A DNA stretch of 26,984 nt from NCBI GenBank assembly GCA_964492185.1, contig CAZBJH010000036.1:1-26984 (forward strand). The letters are read 5' to 3'. The position numbers were made by a program, and so were the translations under genes. Below, piece by piece: positions 6,690 to 14,342 of the stretch (its first letter is position 1; every line of letters starts with the position of its first letter). Source of the stretch: JAFGSZ01 sp964492185. Lineage in GTDB: Bacteria; Bacteroidota; Bacteroidia; Bacteroidales; UBA10428. Under the pieces are notes generated by a model, which searched no databases, was not told where the DNA came from, and saw nothing but the letters and a program-made list of their open reading frames with translations.

Positions 6690-8078
6690 ATGAAAATGAT
6701 ACAAGCAAGTATTGCCTTTATTTTGGCAATTGCCACATCAGTAATGTTAAACGCACAACAGGATAGTGTTTTCCGTTTTTCACTTGAAGAAGCAGGCAAT
6801 TATGCCGTTGATAATTATTTTATGACTAAAAATGCCAGGCTGGATATAGAATCGGCAAAGGACAGGATATGGGAAACCACGGCTATAGGCCTTCCCCAGG
6901 TCAGCGGAGGTGCAGATTACAATTACCTGCCCGAGATACCTACAACCAGTTTCCCGGCTATGTCATTATTCAATAACCTGCCACAAACAAATGATTATGT
7001 TACCGGCGAACAGATACACAATAACCTGGGCATACGGTACGAAGAAGGACAGGAGATACAGCTGGGTGTTGAGCATAATATTAATTATAACCTTATGGTA
7101 ACCCAGCTGATCTTCAGCGGTGAATATATCGTGGGACTGCAGGCTTCCAAAACCTACCTCCGGCTATCGGAAGAAAGCTATGAAAAAACCCGCGTAGAAC
7201 TGAAACAACTCGTTGCCAATTCCTACTATACCATCCTGGTGCTGGAAAAAAACGAAGAGTTGCTGCGGGAATCACTTTCCAACCTCGTGGATATATATGA
7301 AGATACAAAAAAAATGGCCGGCCAGGGCATGATCGAATCTACCGAAGCCGACCAGATAGAAATAAATATCAAAAGAACCGATAACCGTTTGAAATCAGTA
7401 CAGCGTCAGCTTGAAATGATGCGGAAAATGCTGAAATACCAATTGGGGCTCGACCTTGATGTTGATCTGCTACTTACCGATAAACTTCCGTCACTTATAA
7501 CGGATAATATTATCGGTGAAGCCCAAGTGCCGGATTTTAACCTGAAGGAACATATCGACTACCGGCTGATGAACACTGAAGAAATGCTGAACCTGCTGAG
7601 CCTTAAAAGGGAAAAATCCAAATACCTCCCTTCGCTGTCGGCTTTTTACAGGTTTGAAGATAAGCTAAATAAACCCGAATTTGATTTTACTATGCGCCAT
7701 ATGGTTGGTGTCAGCCTCTCAGTGCCTGTATTTGCCAGCGGCCAGAAAAAAGCAAGGGTGGACCAGGCACGGATAGAACTGGAAAAATCCCAGATCAAAA
7801 AAGACCAGGAATCGGAACGACTTATAATGCAGGTCAGCCAGGCCCGGTTCGACTATCTGAATGCCCTGGAACAATATTTTAATGAAAAGGATAATTATGA
7901 ACTGTCATCACGCATACTTGCCAATACAACCAAAAAATACCGGCAGGGGATGGTCAGCAGTATGGACCTTACTCTTTCCAATAACCAGTGCATACAGGCA
8001 CAGATAAGCTATTCGCAGGCTGTCCTTGAACTGTTGAACGCGAAAGTAACACTCGATAAAGCATATAACAATCTATAA
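6690..8078 (+). CDS. TolC-family outer-membrane efflux channel
   Basis: The outer-membrane channel of a tripartite efflux system. I choose the ATG at 6690 (462 residues). From there a standard signal peptide begins (MKMIQASIAFILAIATSVML, cleavage near NAQ), whereas the in-frame ATG at 6648 would add 14 residues ahead of it. The mature protein has two TolC repeats rich in long alternating helices: FSLEEAGNYAVDNYF opens the first, and LNLLSLKREKSKYLPSLSAF followed by GVSLSVPVF-x-SGQKKARV opens the second, with the final SQAVLELLNAKVTLDKAYNNL helix at the C-terminus. The adaptor lipoprotein starts 16 bases downstream, so the genes are co-transcribed. The substrate of the pump is not shown by the sequence. 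Confidence 0.92.
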   Translation: MKMIQASIAFILAIATSVMLNAQQDSVFRFSLEEAGNYAVDNYFMTKNARLDIESAKDRIWETTAIGLPQVSGGADYNYLPEIPTTSFPAMSLFNNLPQTNDYVTGEQIHNNLGIRYEEGQEIQLGVEHNINYNLMVTQLIFSGEYIVGLQASKTYLRLSEESYEKTRVELKQLVANSYYTILVLEKNEELLRESLSNLVDIYEDTKKMAGQGMIESTEADQIEINIKRTDNRLKSVQRQLEMMRKMLKYQLGLDLDVDLLLTDKLPSLITDNIIGEAQVPDFNLKEHIDYRLMNTEEMLNLLSLKREKSKYLPSLSAFYRFEDKLNKPEFDFTMRHMVGVSLSVPVFASGQKKARVDQARIELEKSQIKKDQESERLIMQVSQARFDYLNALEQYFNEKDNYELSSRILANTTKKYRQGMVSSMDLTLSNNQCIQAQISYSQAVLELLNAKVTLDKAYNNL

Positions 8079-8094
8079 TAACTATCTATTCATA

Positions 8095-9219
8095 ATGAAG
8101 ACACTGATAAAACTTTTACCCCTTATGATCATCGGGGCATGCAGTATGGATGATGAAACCATAGAGAAAAAGATCATACAAAAGCAGGAGCAAATAGCAA
8201 AAATAGAACAGCAAATTGCTGACCTGAGAAAGAAAATGTCGGATACTACCGAAACAGATACACATATACCTGTTAATATAAAAAAGCTGCAGGGTGAGCC
8301 ATTTAATCACTACATAGTGGTATACGGCAATGTGGAAGCCAGGAATTATGCCGCGGTAAGCCCCGAAATGAGCGGCCGCGTAAGAACAATACATGTTAAA
8401 GAAGGCAGTAAGGTGCGCGAAGGACAATTGCTGGTATCCCTGAATACAGATGCCGTTAAAAACAATATTAAGAATGTTAAAAGCTCACTTGAACTGGCTG
8501 TAAGTACTTTTAACAAAACCAAAGCACTTTGGGACGATGGCGTAGGATCGGAAATACAATACCTCCAGGCTAAAAGTAATATGGAGTCGCTCGAAGCACA
8601 GCTTCAATCACTGGAAGCACAAATGAATATGTCGCTTATCAAAGCCCCTTTCAACGGGTATGTGGATAAGATCTTCCTGAAAGAAGGCGAATATGCCAGT
8701 CAGATGGTCCCTATGGTTGAAATGGTTGCCCTTGATAAGCTGAAAATAACGGCTGACGTGTCGGAAACATATACAGGCAGGATCAATACTGGTGATGTGG
8801 TTCAGGTCAGCTTTGATGCACTTCCCGCTATCAGTATCAATACACCGGTCATCAATGTATCAAAAATGATTAACAGGGACAGCCGTACATTTCAGATAGA
8901 GTTTGAGATCGATAACCGCGAAGAAAAGATCAGGCCCAATATGGTTTCTACAATAATGATAAATGACTATTCGGCAGATAAGGCCATGGTGGTGCCCTCA
9001 TTGATCATAAAGAAAGATATTTCCGGGGATTATGTTTATATAGTGAACAGGCAGGAGGGAAAATCAACAGTGCAAAAAAATTATGTTAAACCCTCAATGA
9101 CATACGAAGATCAGACGCTGATAACAAAAGGATTACAGCAGGGAGACGAGGTGATCGTTGACGGATATAACCTGGTGAGCTCGGGGGTTGAAGTTAGGGT
9201 GAAAGAAAGTGAACAGTGA
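8095..9219 (+). CDS. RND efflux periplasmic adaptor (membrane fusion protein), lipoprotein
   Basis: A 374-residue HlyD/AcrA-type adaptor that bridges the RND pump and the TolC-like channel. A lipobox (IIGAC, Cys16) predicts lipid anchoring. Unusually, a charged coiled coil (about 23-50) lies before the first barrel part. The biotinyl-lipoyl halves are recognisable at AAVSPEMSGRVRTIHVKEGS (about 84-103) and IKAPFNGYVDKIFLKEGEYA (about 182-201), with a short alpha-hairpin between them. The beta-barrel and membrane-proximal domains follow, and the protein ends in VDGYNLVSSGVEV. Its stop codon lies inside a GTGAACA tandem repeat at the border of an inserted repeat (9204-9481). Removing the insertion would give the same last residues (KESEQ) and a TAA stop. 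Confidence 0.92.
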   Translation: MKTLIKLLPLMIIGACSMDDETIEKKIIQKQEQIAKIEQQIADLRKKMSDTTETDTHIPVNIKKLQGEPFNHYIVVYGNVEARNYAAVSPEMSGRVRTIHVKEGSKVREGQLLVSLNTDAVKNNIKNVKSSLELAVSTFNKTKALWDDGVGSEIQYLQAKSNMESLEAQLQSLEAQMNMSLIKAPFNGYVDKIFLKEGEYASQMVPMVEMVALDKLKITADVSETYTGRINTGDVVQVSFDALPAISINTPVINVSKMINRDSRTFQIEFEIDNREEKIRPNMVSTIMINDYSADKAMVVPSLIIKKDISGDYVYIVNRQEGKSTVQKNYVKPSMTYEDQTLITKGLQQGDEVIVDGYNLVSSGVEVRVKESEQ

Positions 9220-9481
9220 ACAGTGAACAGTGTGGTGTTTGGATGTTGGTGGCCGGGAATGATATAAGGTGGGATGGTGTTCGGTAATCGGTAATCGGTG
9301 ATCGGTAGAATAAGCTGAAAGTCGAAAGCTGAAAGCAAAATGAGCCGGAAGGCAGAAGACGGAAGGAAAAAAGCTTGAAGCTGTGATAGAGCTATTCCCC
9401 TCCTGGAGGGGTAGGGGCGTAAAGGTATTCGGTATTCGGTAATTGGTAATCGGTATTCAGTATAGGGGGAGAAAGTGAACA
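9204..9481 (-). repeat. Composite repeat insertion, copy 2, with 12-bp flanking direct repeat
   Basis: A perfect 12-base direct repeat, AGAAAGTGAACA, flanks the block at 9204-9215 and 9470-9481. Between them lie a GTGAACA tandem (9209-9232), GGTAATCGGTAATCGGT units (9281-9305), CTGAAAGTCGAAAGCTGAAAG units (9314-9335), ATGAGCCGGAAG (9340-9351), CTATTCCCCTCCTGGAGGGG (9392-9411) and GGTATTCGGT/GGTAATCGGT units (9424-9458). This is the reverse complement, block by block, of 6198-6490. The insertion separates the adaptor from the RND pump gene inside one operon. Confidence 0.8.
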
Positions 9482-9529
9482 ATAATATGAAAAAAATTAA
9501 AATATTAATCAATATCAAAATAATATCCA

Positions 9530-12500
9530 ATGAGTGCTAAAGATCTTAGTAGCCGGGTGATCAGGGAATTCAGGCTGACTACACTGGCATTGAAAAATAA
9601 AAATACGGTTTTCCTTCTGACCCTGTTGCTGGTCGTTTTCGGGATTTACTCTTACCGCACATTGCCCAAAGAATTATTCCCCGAGATTACATGGCCACAG
9701 ATAATGGTGCAAACAGTCTATTTCGGGAACTCTCCCGAAGATATAGAAAACCTGATAACCCGCCCGCTGGAACAGGAAATCGACGGTGTGCGGGGACTGA
9801 AGGAGCTGACCTCCATATCTGCCCAGGATGCATCAATGATCTTTGCAGAGTTTAACACCGATGTGGACCTGGAAGATGCCCTGCGGCGGGTAAAGGACGC
9901 GGTGGATAACGCGGAAAGTGAGCTGCCCGCGGGAAACGAGATCGTGGGCCCCACGGTTTTTGACCTCGATTTTACGGAATTTCCAATACTAAATATCAAC
10001 CTGTCAGGAAACTACAGTGTTGAAGAACTTAGAAAATACGCGGAAGACCTGCAGGACAGGCTGGAAGCAATAGGCGAAGTGTCTGCCGTATATATTGAAG
10101 GAATAAATGAACGGGAGATTAAGGTGAATGTGGACCTGGTGAAAATGGAGGCCTATGACCTTACTTTCTATGATATTACCAGCGCCATTGAAGCGGAAAA
10201 TGTATCGATTTCAGGTGGTGAGATCCTTCTAGGAAAAACCCGGCGGACGATCCGCGTAGCCGGAGAATTTGAACAGGTGAAGGATCTGGAAAACATCATC
10301 GTGAAACGTGAGAACGGGAAAGTGGCATACCTGCGCGATGTGGCCGGAGTGACCGACGGCTTCAGGGAACCCACGAGCTTTGCGCGGCTCAACCATGAAC
10401 CCGTGGTATCGGTGCAGATTGTCAAAAAGAGCGGCGAAAACCTGCTTTCCACAACAAAGAATATTTATAAAGTACTTGATGAATCAAAAGAAGAACACCT
10501 GCTGCCGCCCGACCTGAATATTACGATTACCAACGACCAGAGTGAGATGGTGGAAATGCAGCTGGCAAACCTCGAAAACAGCATGCTCATTGGAATGATA
10601 CTGGTGATCATCGTGTTGTTTTTTTTCCTTGGCACACGAAATGCATTGTTCGTGGGACTGGCCATACCAATGTCTATTCTGATATCTTTCGTGGTGATCG
10701 GTATAATTGATTTCCGCATAAATATGATCGTGCTGTTTTCACTCATCCTTGCCCTGGGCATGCTGGTAGACAACGCTATCGTTGTGGTGGAGAATATTTA
10801 CCGGTTCGTGGACAAAGGATACAAGCCCATGGATGCCGCCCACCAGGCAGTGGGCGAGATTGCAGGTCCTATTATCGCATCAACACTGACAACGCTGGCA
10901 GCTTTCTCCCCTTTGGTCATGTGGAAAGGTATTATGGGTGAGTTTATGAAGTTCCTGCCCGTGACCCTTATTATCGTGCTTACATCATCCCTTTTTGTTG
11001 CACTGGTGATAATTCCTGTTGTTTCGGCAAGCTTTATCAAAGAAAGAAAAAACGGTAACGGGAAATCCAAACGTCAGCGTAAGACAGCCATTATCATCGC
11101 CGCCTCAATGACAACTGCAGGACTACTGCTGCTGATACCCGGATGGAGGGTCGTGCCCAACCTGATTATCCTCTTTGGTATACTGGGTATCCTTAACCAG
11201 GTAGTTTTTTATAAAATGGAGGCCTGGTTCCAGGATATTTTTCTCGTGCGTCTCGAAAATTTGTATCACAGAACCTTAACATTCGCCCTTAAAGGCCGTA
11301 ATCTGCTGTTCTTCTTTATCGGTACCCTGGCACTTCTTGTACTCACGGTCGGCATTTTCTTTTCCAGCATGCCTGATGTGGTGCTGTTCCCTGAAAATGA
11401 CCCCAACTATATTAATATTGTGGCAGAATTGCCCGTAGGTAACGATATTACGGGAACCGACGAGTTTATAAAGCAGATGGAAGAAGATATTTTTAAATTC
11501 CTGGAACCCGATACCTCCATTGTGGAATCAGTCCTTTCCACCGTGGGTAAAGGTGATCCTATGGATTTCACCCCCGGTGAACAACCTAATAAAGCTTTGA
11601 TCACAATTAGTTTTATTGATTTTGAACTGCGGGGCGACAGGAATACCTCACGGATCATGCGTGAACTTAGTGATTTTATGCTTAAAAAATATCCCGGCGT
11701 TGAACTTGAATTTTCAAAAGACGATATGGGGCCACCTACCGGTAAAGCTATAAATATAGAAATTATCGGCCGCGGGTTTGCCGAGCTGGTGCGTTTATCG
11801 GATACCATTCAGACATTTATAGAAATATCGGATATCAAAGGTATCGAAGGATTGAAAATGAATATCAGCCCCCGGAAACCGGAATTGCTGGTGAATATCG
11901 ACCGTGATAAGGCACAACGTGCTGGGCTTAGCACACAACAGATCGCATTTGCATTGAGGACAGCACTGTTTGGCAGTGATGTTTCGGATTTCAAAGTGGG
12001 GGAAGATGATTACCCGATACAGGTAAGGCTTATGGACAGGTACCGTTACAACCTCGCGGCGCTAAAAAACCTGAAAGTCACTGTTTATGGTGATGACGGT
12101 CCAATACATATTCCCATATCGGCAGTGGCTAATTTTGAATATACCACCACCTTCAGCTCTGTGAGGCGCAAGGATATGAACCGTGTTATCACCCTTTACT
12201 CGAATGTTATCGAGGGTTATAATGCCAACAGCATTAATCAGCAACTCGTAACCCTGATGGAGGATTTTGAGATGCCTGCAGGTTACACTTATGCTTTTAC
12301 CGGTGAGCAACAGGAACAGGAAGAATCATCCGACTTCCTGATGAGCGCCCTGCTGATTGCCGTAGCACTGATATTGCTGATCCTGGTTACACAGTTCAAT
12401 TCCGTTATCCGGCCGCTGATAATTATTGTAAGTGTTATATTCAGTACTATAGGCGTGTTTGGCGGACTGGCAACTTTTAATATGGATTTTATTATTATAA

Positions 12501-12985
12501 TGACAGGTATAGGTATTATTACCCTTGCAGGCATTGTGGTCAACAATGCCATTGTGCTTATCGATTATATTGAGCTGCTGAAAGCACGAAGGCGCAAAGA
12601 AATCGGCCTGCCCGAAGATGCTTATCTTTCTATCAACAATGCAACTGATTGTATAATAAAAGGCGGTAAAACAAGGTTGCGTCCGGTGCTGCTGACAGCA
12701 ATCACCACAATATTGGGATTATTGCCTATGGCCGTTGGCCTGAATATTGATTTTGCAGGCCTGCTTAGTAATTATGAGCCCAATATCTACTTCGGAGGTG
12801 ATATGGCCTCACTGTGGAGCCCTATGTCTTGGACCGTGATCTTCGGACTGACGTTCGCTACTTTCCTCACCCTGGTGATCGTTCCGGTGATGTACAGGAT
12901 GACTACCATAGCACAGAAAAAATGGAGCAGCCTTATAGGTAATATCAATGACAAAAGAATAAATTTTGTTAATGGTAACAAATAA
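9530..12985 (+). CDS. RND superfamily efflux pump permease (AcrB/HAE1-like)
   Basis: A proton-driven inner-membrane pump of 1151 residues. It has TM1 near 26-42, a first periplasmic loop with the PEITWPQIMVQTVYFG and RPLEQEIDGVRGL signatures, TM2-TM6 (about 350-500), a second loop, and TM8-TM12 (about 960-1130). TM4 carries GMLVDNAIVVVEN: Asp414 of the proton relay is present and the second Asp of AcrB is Asn415, a common variant in Bacteroidota pumps. TM10 has GIVVNNAIVLIDY. Compared with AcrB (about 1050 residues) there is an extra segment of about 55-70 residues between the two halves (506-575), a basic stretch followed by two hydrophobic helices (519-537, 542-561). The gene is the last of the tolC-adaptor-pump operon, 310 bases after the adaptor because of the inserted repeat. 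Substrate unknown. Confidence 0.94.
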   Translation: MSAKDLSSRVIREFRLTTLALKNKNTVFLLTLLLVVFGIYSYRTLPKELFPEITWPQIMVQTVYFGNSPEDIENLITRPLEQEIDGVRGLKELTSISAQDASMIFAEFNTDVDLEDALRRVKDAVDNAESELPAGNEIVGPTVFDLDFTEFPILNINLSGNYSVEELRKYAEDLQDRLEAIGEVSAVYIEGINEREIKVNVDLVKMEAYDLTFYDITSAIEAENVSISGGEILLGKTRRTIRVAGEFEQVKDLENIIVKRENGKVAYLRDVAGVTDGFREPTSFARLNHEPVVSVQIVKKSGENLLSTTKNIYKVLDESKEEHLLPPDLNITITNDQSEMVEMQLANLENSMLIGMILVIIVLFFFLGTRNALFVGLAIPMSILISFVVIGIIDFRINMIVLFSLILALGMLVDNAIVVVENIYRFVDKGYKPMDAAHQAVGEIAGPIIASTLTTLAAFSPLVMWKGIMGEFMKFLPVTLIIVLTSSLFVALVIIPVVSASFIKERKNGNGKSKRQRKTAIIIAASMTTAGLLLLIPGWRVVPNLIILFGILGILNQVVFYKMEAWFQDIFLVRLENLYHRTLTFALKGRNLLFFFIGTLALLVLTVGIFFSSMPDVVLFPENDPNYINIVAELPVGNDITGTDEFIKQMEEDIFKFLEPDTSIVESVLSTVGKGDPMDFTPGEQPNKALITISFIDFELRGDRNTSRIMRELSDFMLKKYPGVELEFSKDDMGPPTGKAINIEIIGRGFAELVRLSDTIQTFIEISDIKGIEGLKMNISPRKPELLVNIDRDKAQRAGLSTQQIAFALRTALFGSDVSDFKVGEDDYPIQVRLMDRYRYNLAALKNLKVTVYGDDGPIHIPISAVANFEYTTTFSSVRRKDMNRVITLYSNVIEGYNANSINQQLVTLMEDFEMPAGYTYAFTGEQQEQEESSDFLMSALLIAVALILLILVTQFNSVIRPLIIIVSVIFSTIGVFGGLATFNMDFIIIMTGIGIITLAGIVVNNAIVLIDYIELLKARRRKEIGLPEDAYLSINNATDCIIKGGKTRLRPVLLTAITTILGLLPMAVGLNIDFAGLLSNYEPNIYFGGDMASLWSPMSWTVIFGLTFATFLTLVIVPVMYRMTTIAQKKWSSLIGNINDKRINFVNGNK

Positions 12986-13007
12986 GACCGTCAGTTATAA
13001 ATGGATC

Positions 13008-13038
13008 TTTGAATAAAAGAGATTTTTTAGTATATTTA
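13008..13038 (+). promoter_or_regulatory. Bacteroidota-type promoter of the cytidylate-kinase-like gene
   Basis: TTTG at 13008-13011 and TATATTTA at 13031-13038, separated by 19 bases, match the TTTG-N(17-23)-TAnnTTTG arrangement except for the last base. The -7 box overlaps the left arm of a palindrome. The ATG lies 29 bases downstream. Confidence 0.6.
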
Positions 13039-13055
13039 GGGTATCTGTACCCTAA
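13036..13055. promoter_or_regulatory. Perfect 8-bp inverted repeat over the transcription start
   Basis: TTAGGGTA, spacer TCTG, TACCCTAA. It begins within the -7 box and covers the expected start of transcription. That position suits a repressor operator, or a hairpin at the 5' end of the mRNA. A second TACCC follows at 13061-13065, just before the ATG. Confidence 0.55.
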
Positions 13056-13067
13056 CAAGTTACCCGT

Positions 13068-13760
13068 ATGAAAGTAGACCTCCTAAAATACATGTCTGAC
13101 CGGATGCAAAAAGACATCGGGGAAATAAAAACCCCTGGGCCGGTGATCACCATATCCAGATTATACGGTTGTTCAGCCAAAAAGCTTGCCAAAAAACTAA
13201 CGGGGCTGCTTACAAAAAAAATGTTTGTCAAAGGACTTTCCGATGAATGGAGGTTCATAACCAAGGAAATAATGAGTAAATCAGCCCGTGAGCTGGATAT
13301 GGACCCCTCGGAACTTCGTTATGTTTTTAAGTATGAACAGAAAGGTATTATTGATGATATACTGAAAGCACATTCCAAAAAATACTATAAAAGTGACAGG
13401 AAAATAAGAAATACCATAGCCCGTGTTATACGCAATATAAGTTATGAAGGAAATGTGATCATAGTGGGCCGCGGAGGTGTGGCCATTACCCGTGATATCC
13501 TCAAATCACTGCATGTTAATCTCACTGCCCCCCTTGAATGGCGGGTGCTGCGAATAAGCGAAAAACACGGCATTGATCATGAAGAAGCTGAAAAGATGGC
13601 TATTGAGATCGACAAAAAACGGCAACAGTTCAGGGATTATTTTGAGGGTAGAAATACCGATTATACTCGTTTTGACATGTCCTTCAACTGCATGACCCTT
13701 TCAATTGATGAAATAGTCGCTGTCATTGCACGGACCGCGGAAATCCGGGGGCTTATATGA
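13068..13760 (+). CDS. Cytidylate kinase-like family protein
   Basis: A 230-residue P-loop-type protein of the Cytidylate_kin2 family, related to nucleoside monophosphate kinases but with mostly unknown substrates. The opening strand GPVITISRLYGCSAKKLAKK (about 24-43) takes the place of the phosphate-binding loop. Family members usually show ISREYGSGG there, so the glycines of the loop are largely replaced (YGCSAKK). Further features are GNVIIVGRGGVAIT near 131-144 (the NMP-kinase core strand and conserved Arg), LEWRVLRISEKHGID (lid-type arginines) near 157-171, and DYFEGRNTDYTRFDMSFN near 188-205 with the family's substrate-domain Tyr/Asp pattern. The fold is clear; catalytic competence is uncertain because of the altered loop. 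It is a lone gene with its own palindromic promoter, convergent with the carboxylase operon. Confidence 0.8.
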   Translation: MKVDLLKYMSDRMQKDIGEIKTPGPVITISRLYGCSAKKLAKKLTGLLTKKMFVKGLSDEWRFITKEIMSKSARELDMDPSELRYVFKYEQKGIIDDILKAHSKKYYKSDRKIRNTIARVIRNISYEGNVIIVGRGGVAITRDILKSLHVNLTAPLEWRVLRISEKHGIDHEEAEKMAIEIDKKRQQFRDYFEGRNTDYTRFDMSFNCMTLSIDEIVAVIARTAEIRGLI

Positions 13761-13789
13761 AAGAAAGAAATAGTAAGAACCTAATCCTT

Positions 13790-14329
13790 CTACCGTTCGA
13801 TCTCTAAAAGTACATCATCCTTCAGCACAGAATCATCTTTCTTAACCATCAGTTTTTTAATTGTTCCGTTTATCGGTGAGCCTATCTCATTTTGCATCTT
13901 CATGGCTTCAAGGATCAGTATGGGATCCCCCTCCTGAACCCTGACATTTTCTTCTACCATAACTTCGAGGATCTTACCAGGCATGGGCGCTGCAAGGATC
14001 TCGGTCTTGCTGCTGTCCTTTTGCTTGTCAAGGTATTTCTTCCGTTTATAGGATATGGGGGTTTCAATAGAGAAATTATAGCTTACACCGTTAATACTTA
14101 CCACATATTTATTCTGATTTTTCTCCAGCACCTCGGCCAGGAATTTCTTCTTTTTCCAAACAATATAAGTGAAACCATTCTCATTTTCAAAAACCTTGAT
14201 ATCAGCCTTTTTATTATTAATCTTTACTTCTTCACTGAAAGGATTCTTTATTATGAACCGTTTCTTTTTGGGTGATACGGCTATGTATTCGTAATCATCC
14301 TTTTTTTTCTTTTTCGAGTAAAGTTTCAT
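13790..14329 (-). CDS. Biotin carboxyl carrier subunit of an acyl-CoA carboxylase
   Basis: A 179-residue carrier protein that ferries carboxylated biotin from the biotin carboxylase to the carboxyltransferase. The C-terminal 75 residues form a complete biotinyl domain: AAPMPGKILEVMV (113-125), EGDPILILEAMKMQNEI (133-149) with the biotin-accepting Lys144 in EAMKM, and NGTIKKLMVKKDDSV. The N-terminal 110 residues are lysine-rich and beta-rich, like the linker/BT-type region of stand-alone carriers of propionyl- and oxaloacetate-type enzymes. The gene is third in the operon, 13 bases after the biotin carboxylase, as expected for subunits made together. Confidence 0.92.
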   Translation of the reverse strand: MKLYSKKKKKDDYEYIAVSPKKKRFIIKNPFSEEVKINNKKADIKVFENENGFTYIVWKKKKFLAEVLEKNQNKYVVSINGVSYNFSIETPISYKRKKYLDKQKDSSKTEILAAPMPGKILEVMVEENVRVQEGDPILILEAMKMQNEIGSPINGTIKKLMVKKDDSVLKDDVLLEIER

Positions 14330-14342
14330 GTATATATCTTAT

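Noticed and set aside
9209..9470. A CRISPR-like or satellite array
   Set aside because: Units are only 7-10 bases long, degenerate and without regular spacers; no cas gene is present.
9111..9530. A 139-codon minus-strand frame over the adaptor end and the spacer
   Set aside because: Its middle is the translated composite repeat (YRLP and SAFRL-type runs) and its end is antisense to the adaptor. It is a repeat artefact.
11407..11808. Minus-strand frame of 133 codons in the pump gene
   Set aside because: It is antisense to the RND pump, Ser/Ile-rich shadow translation with no independent support.
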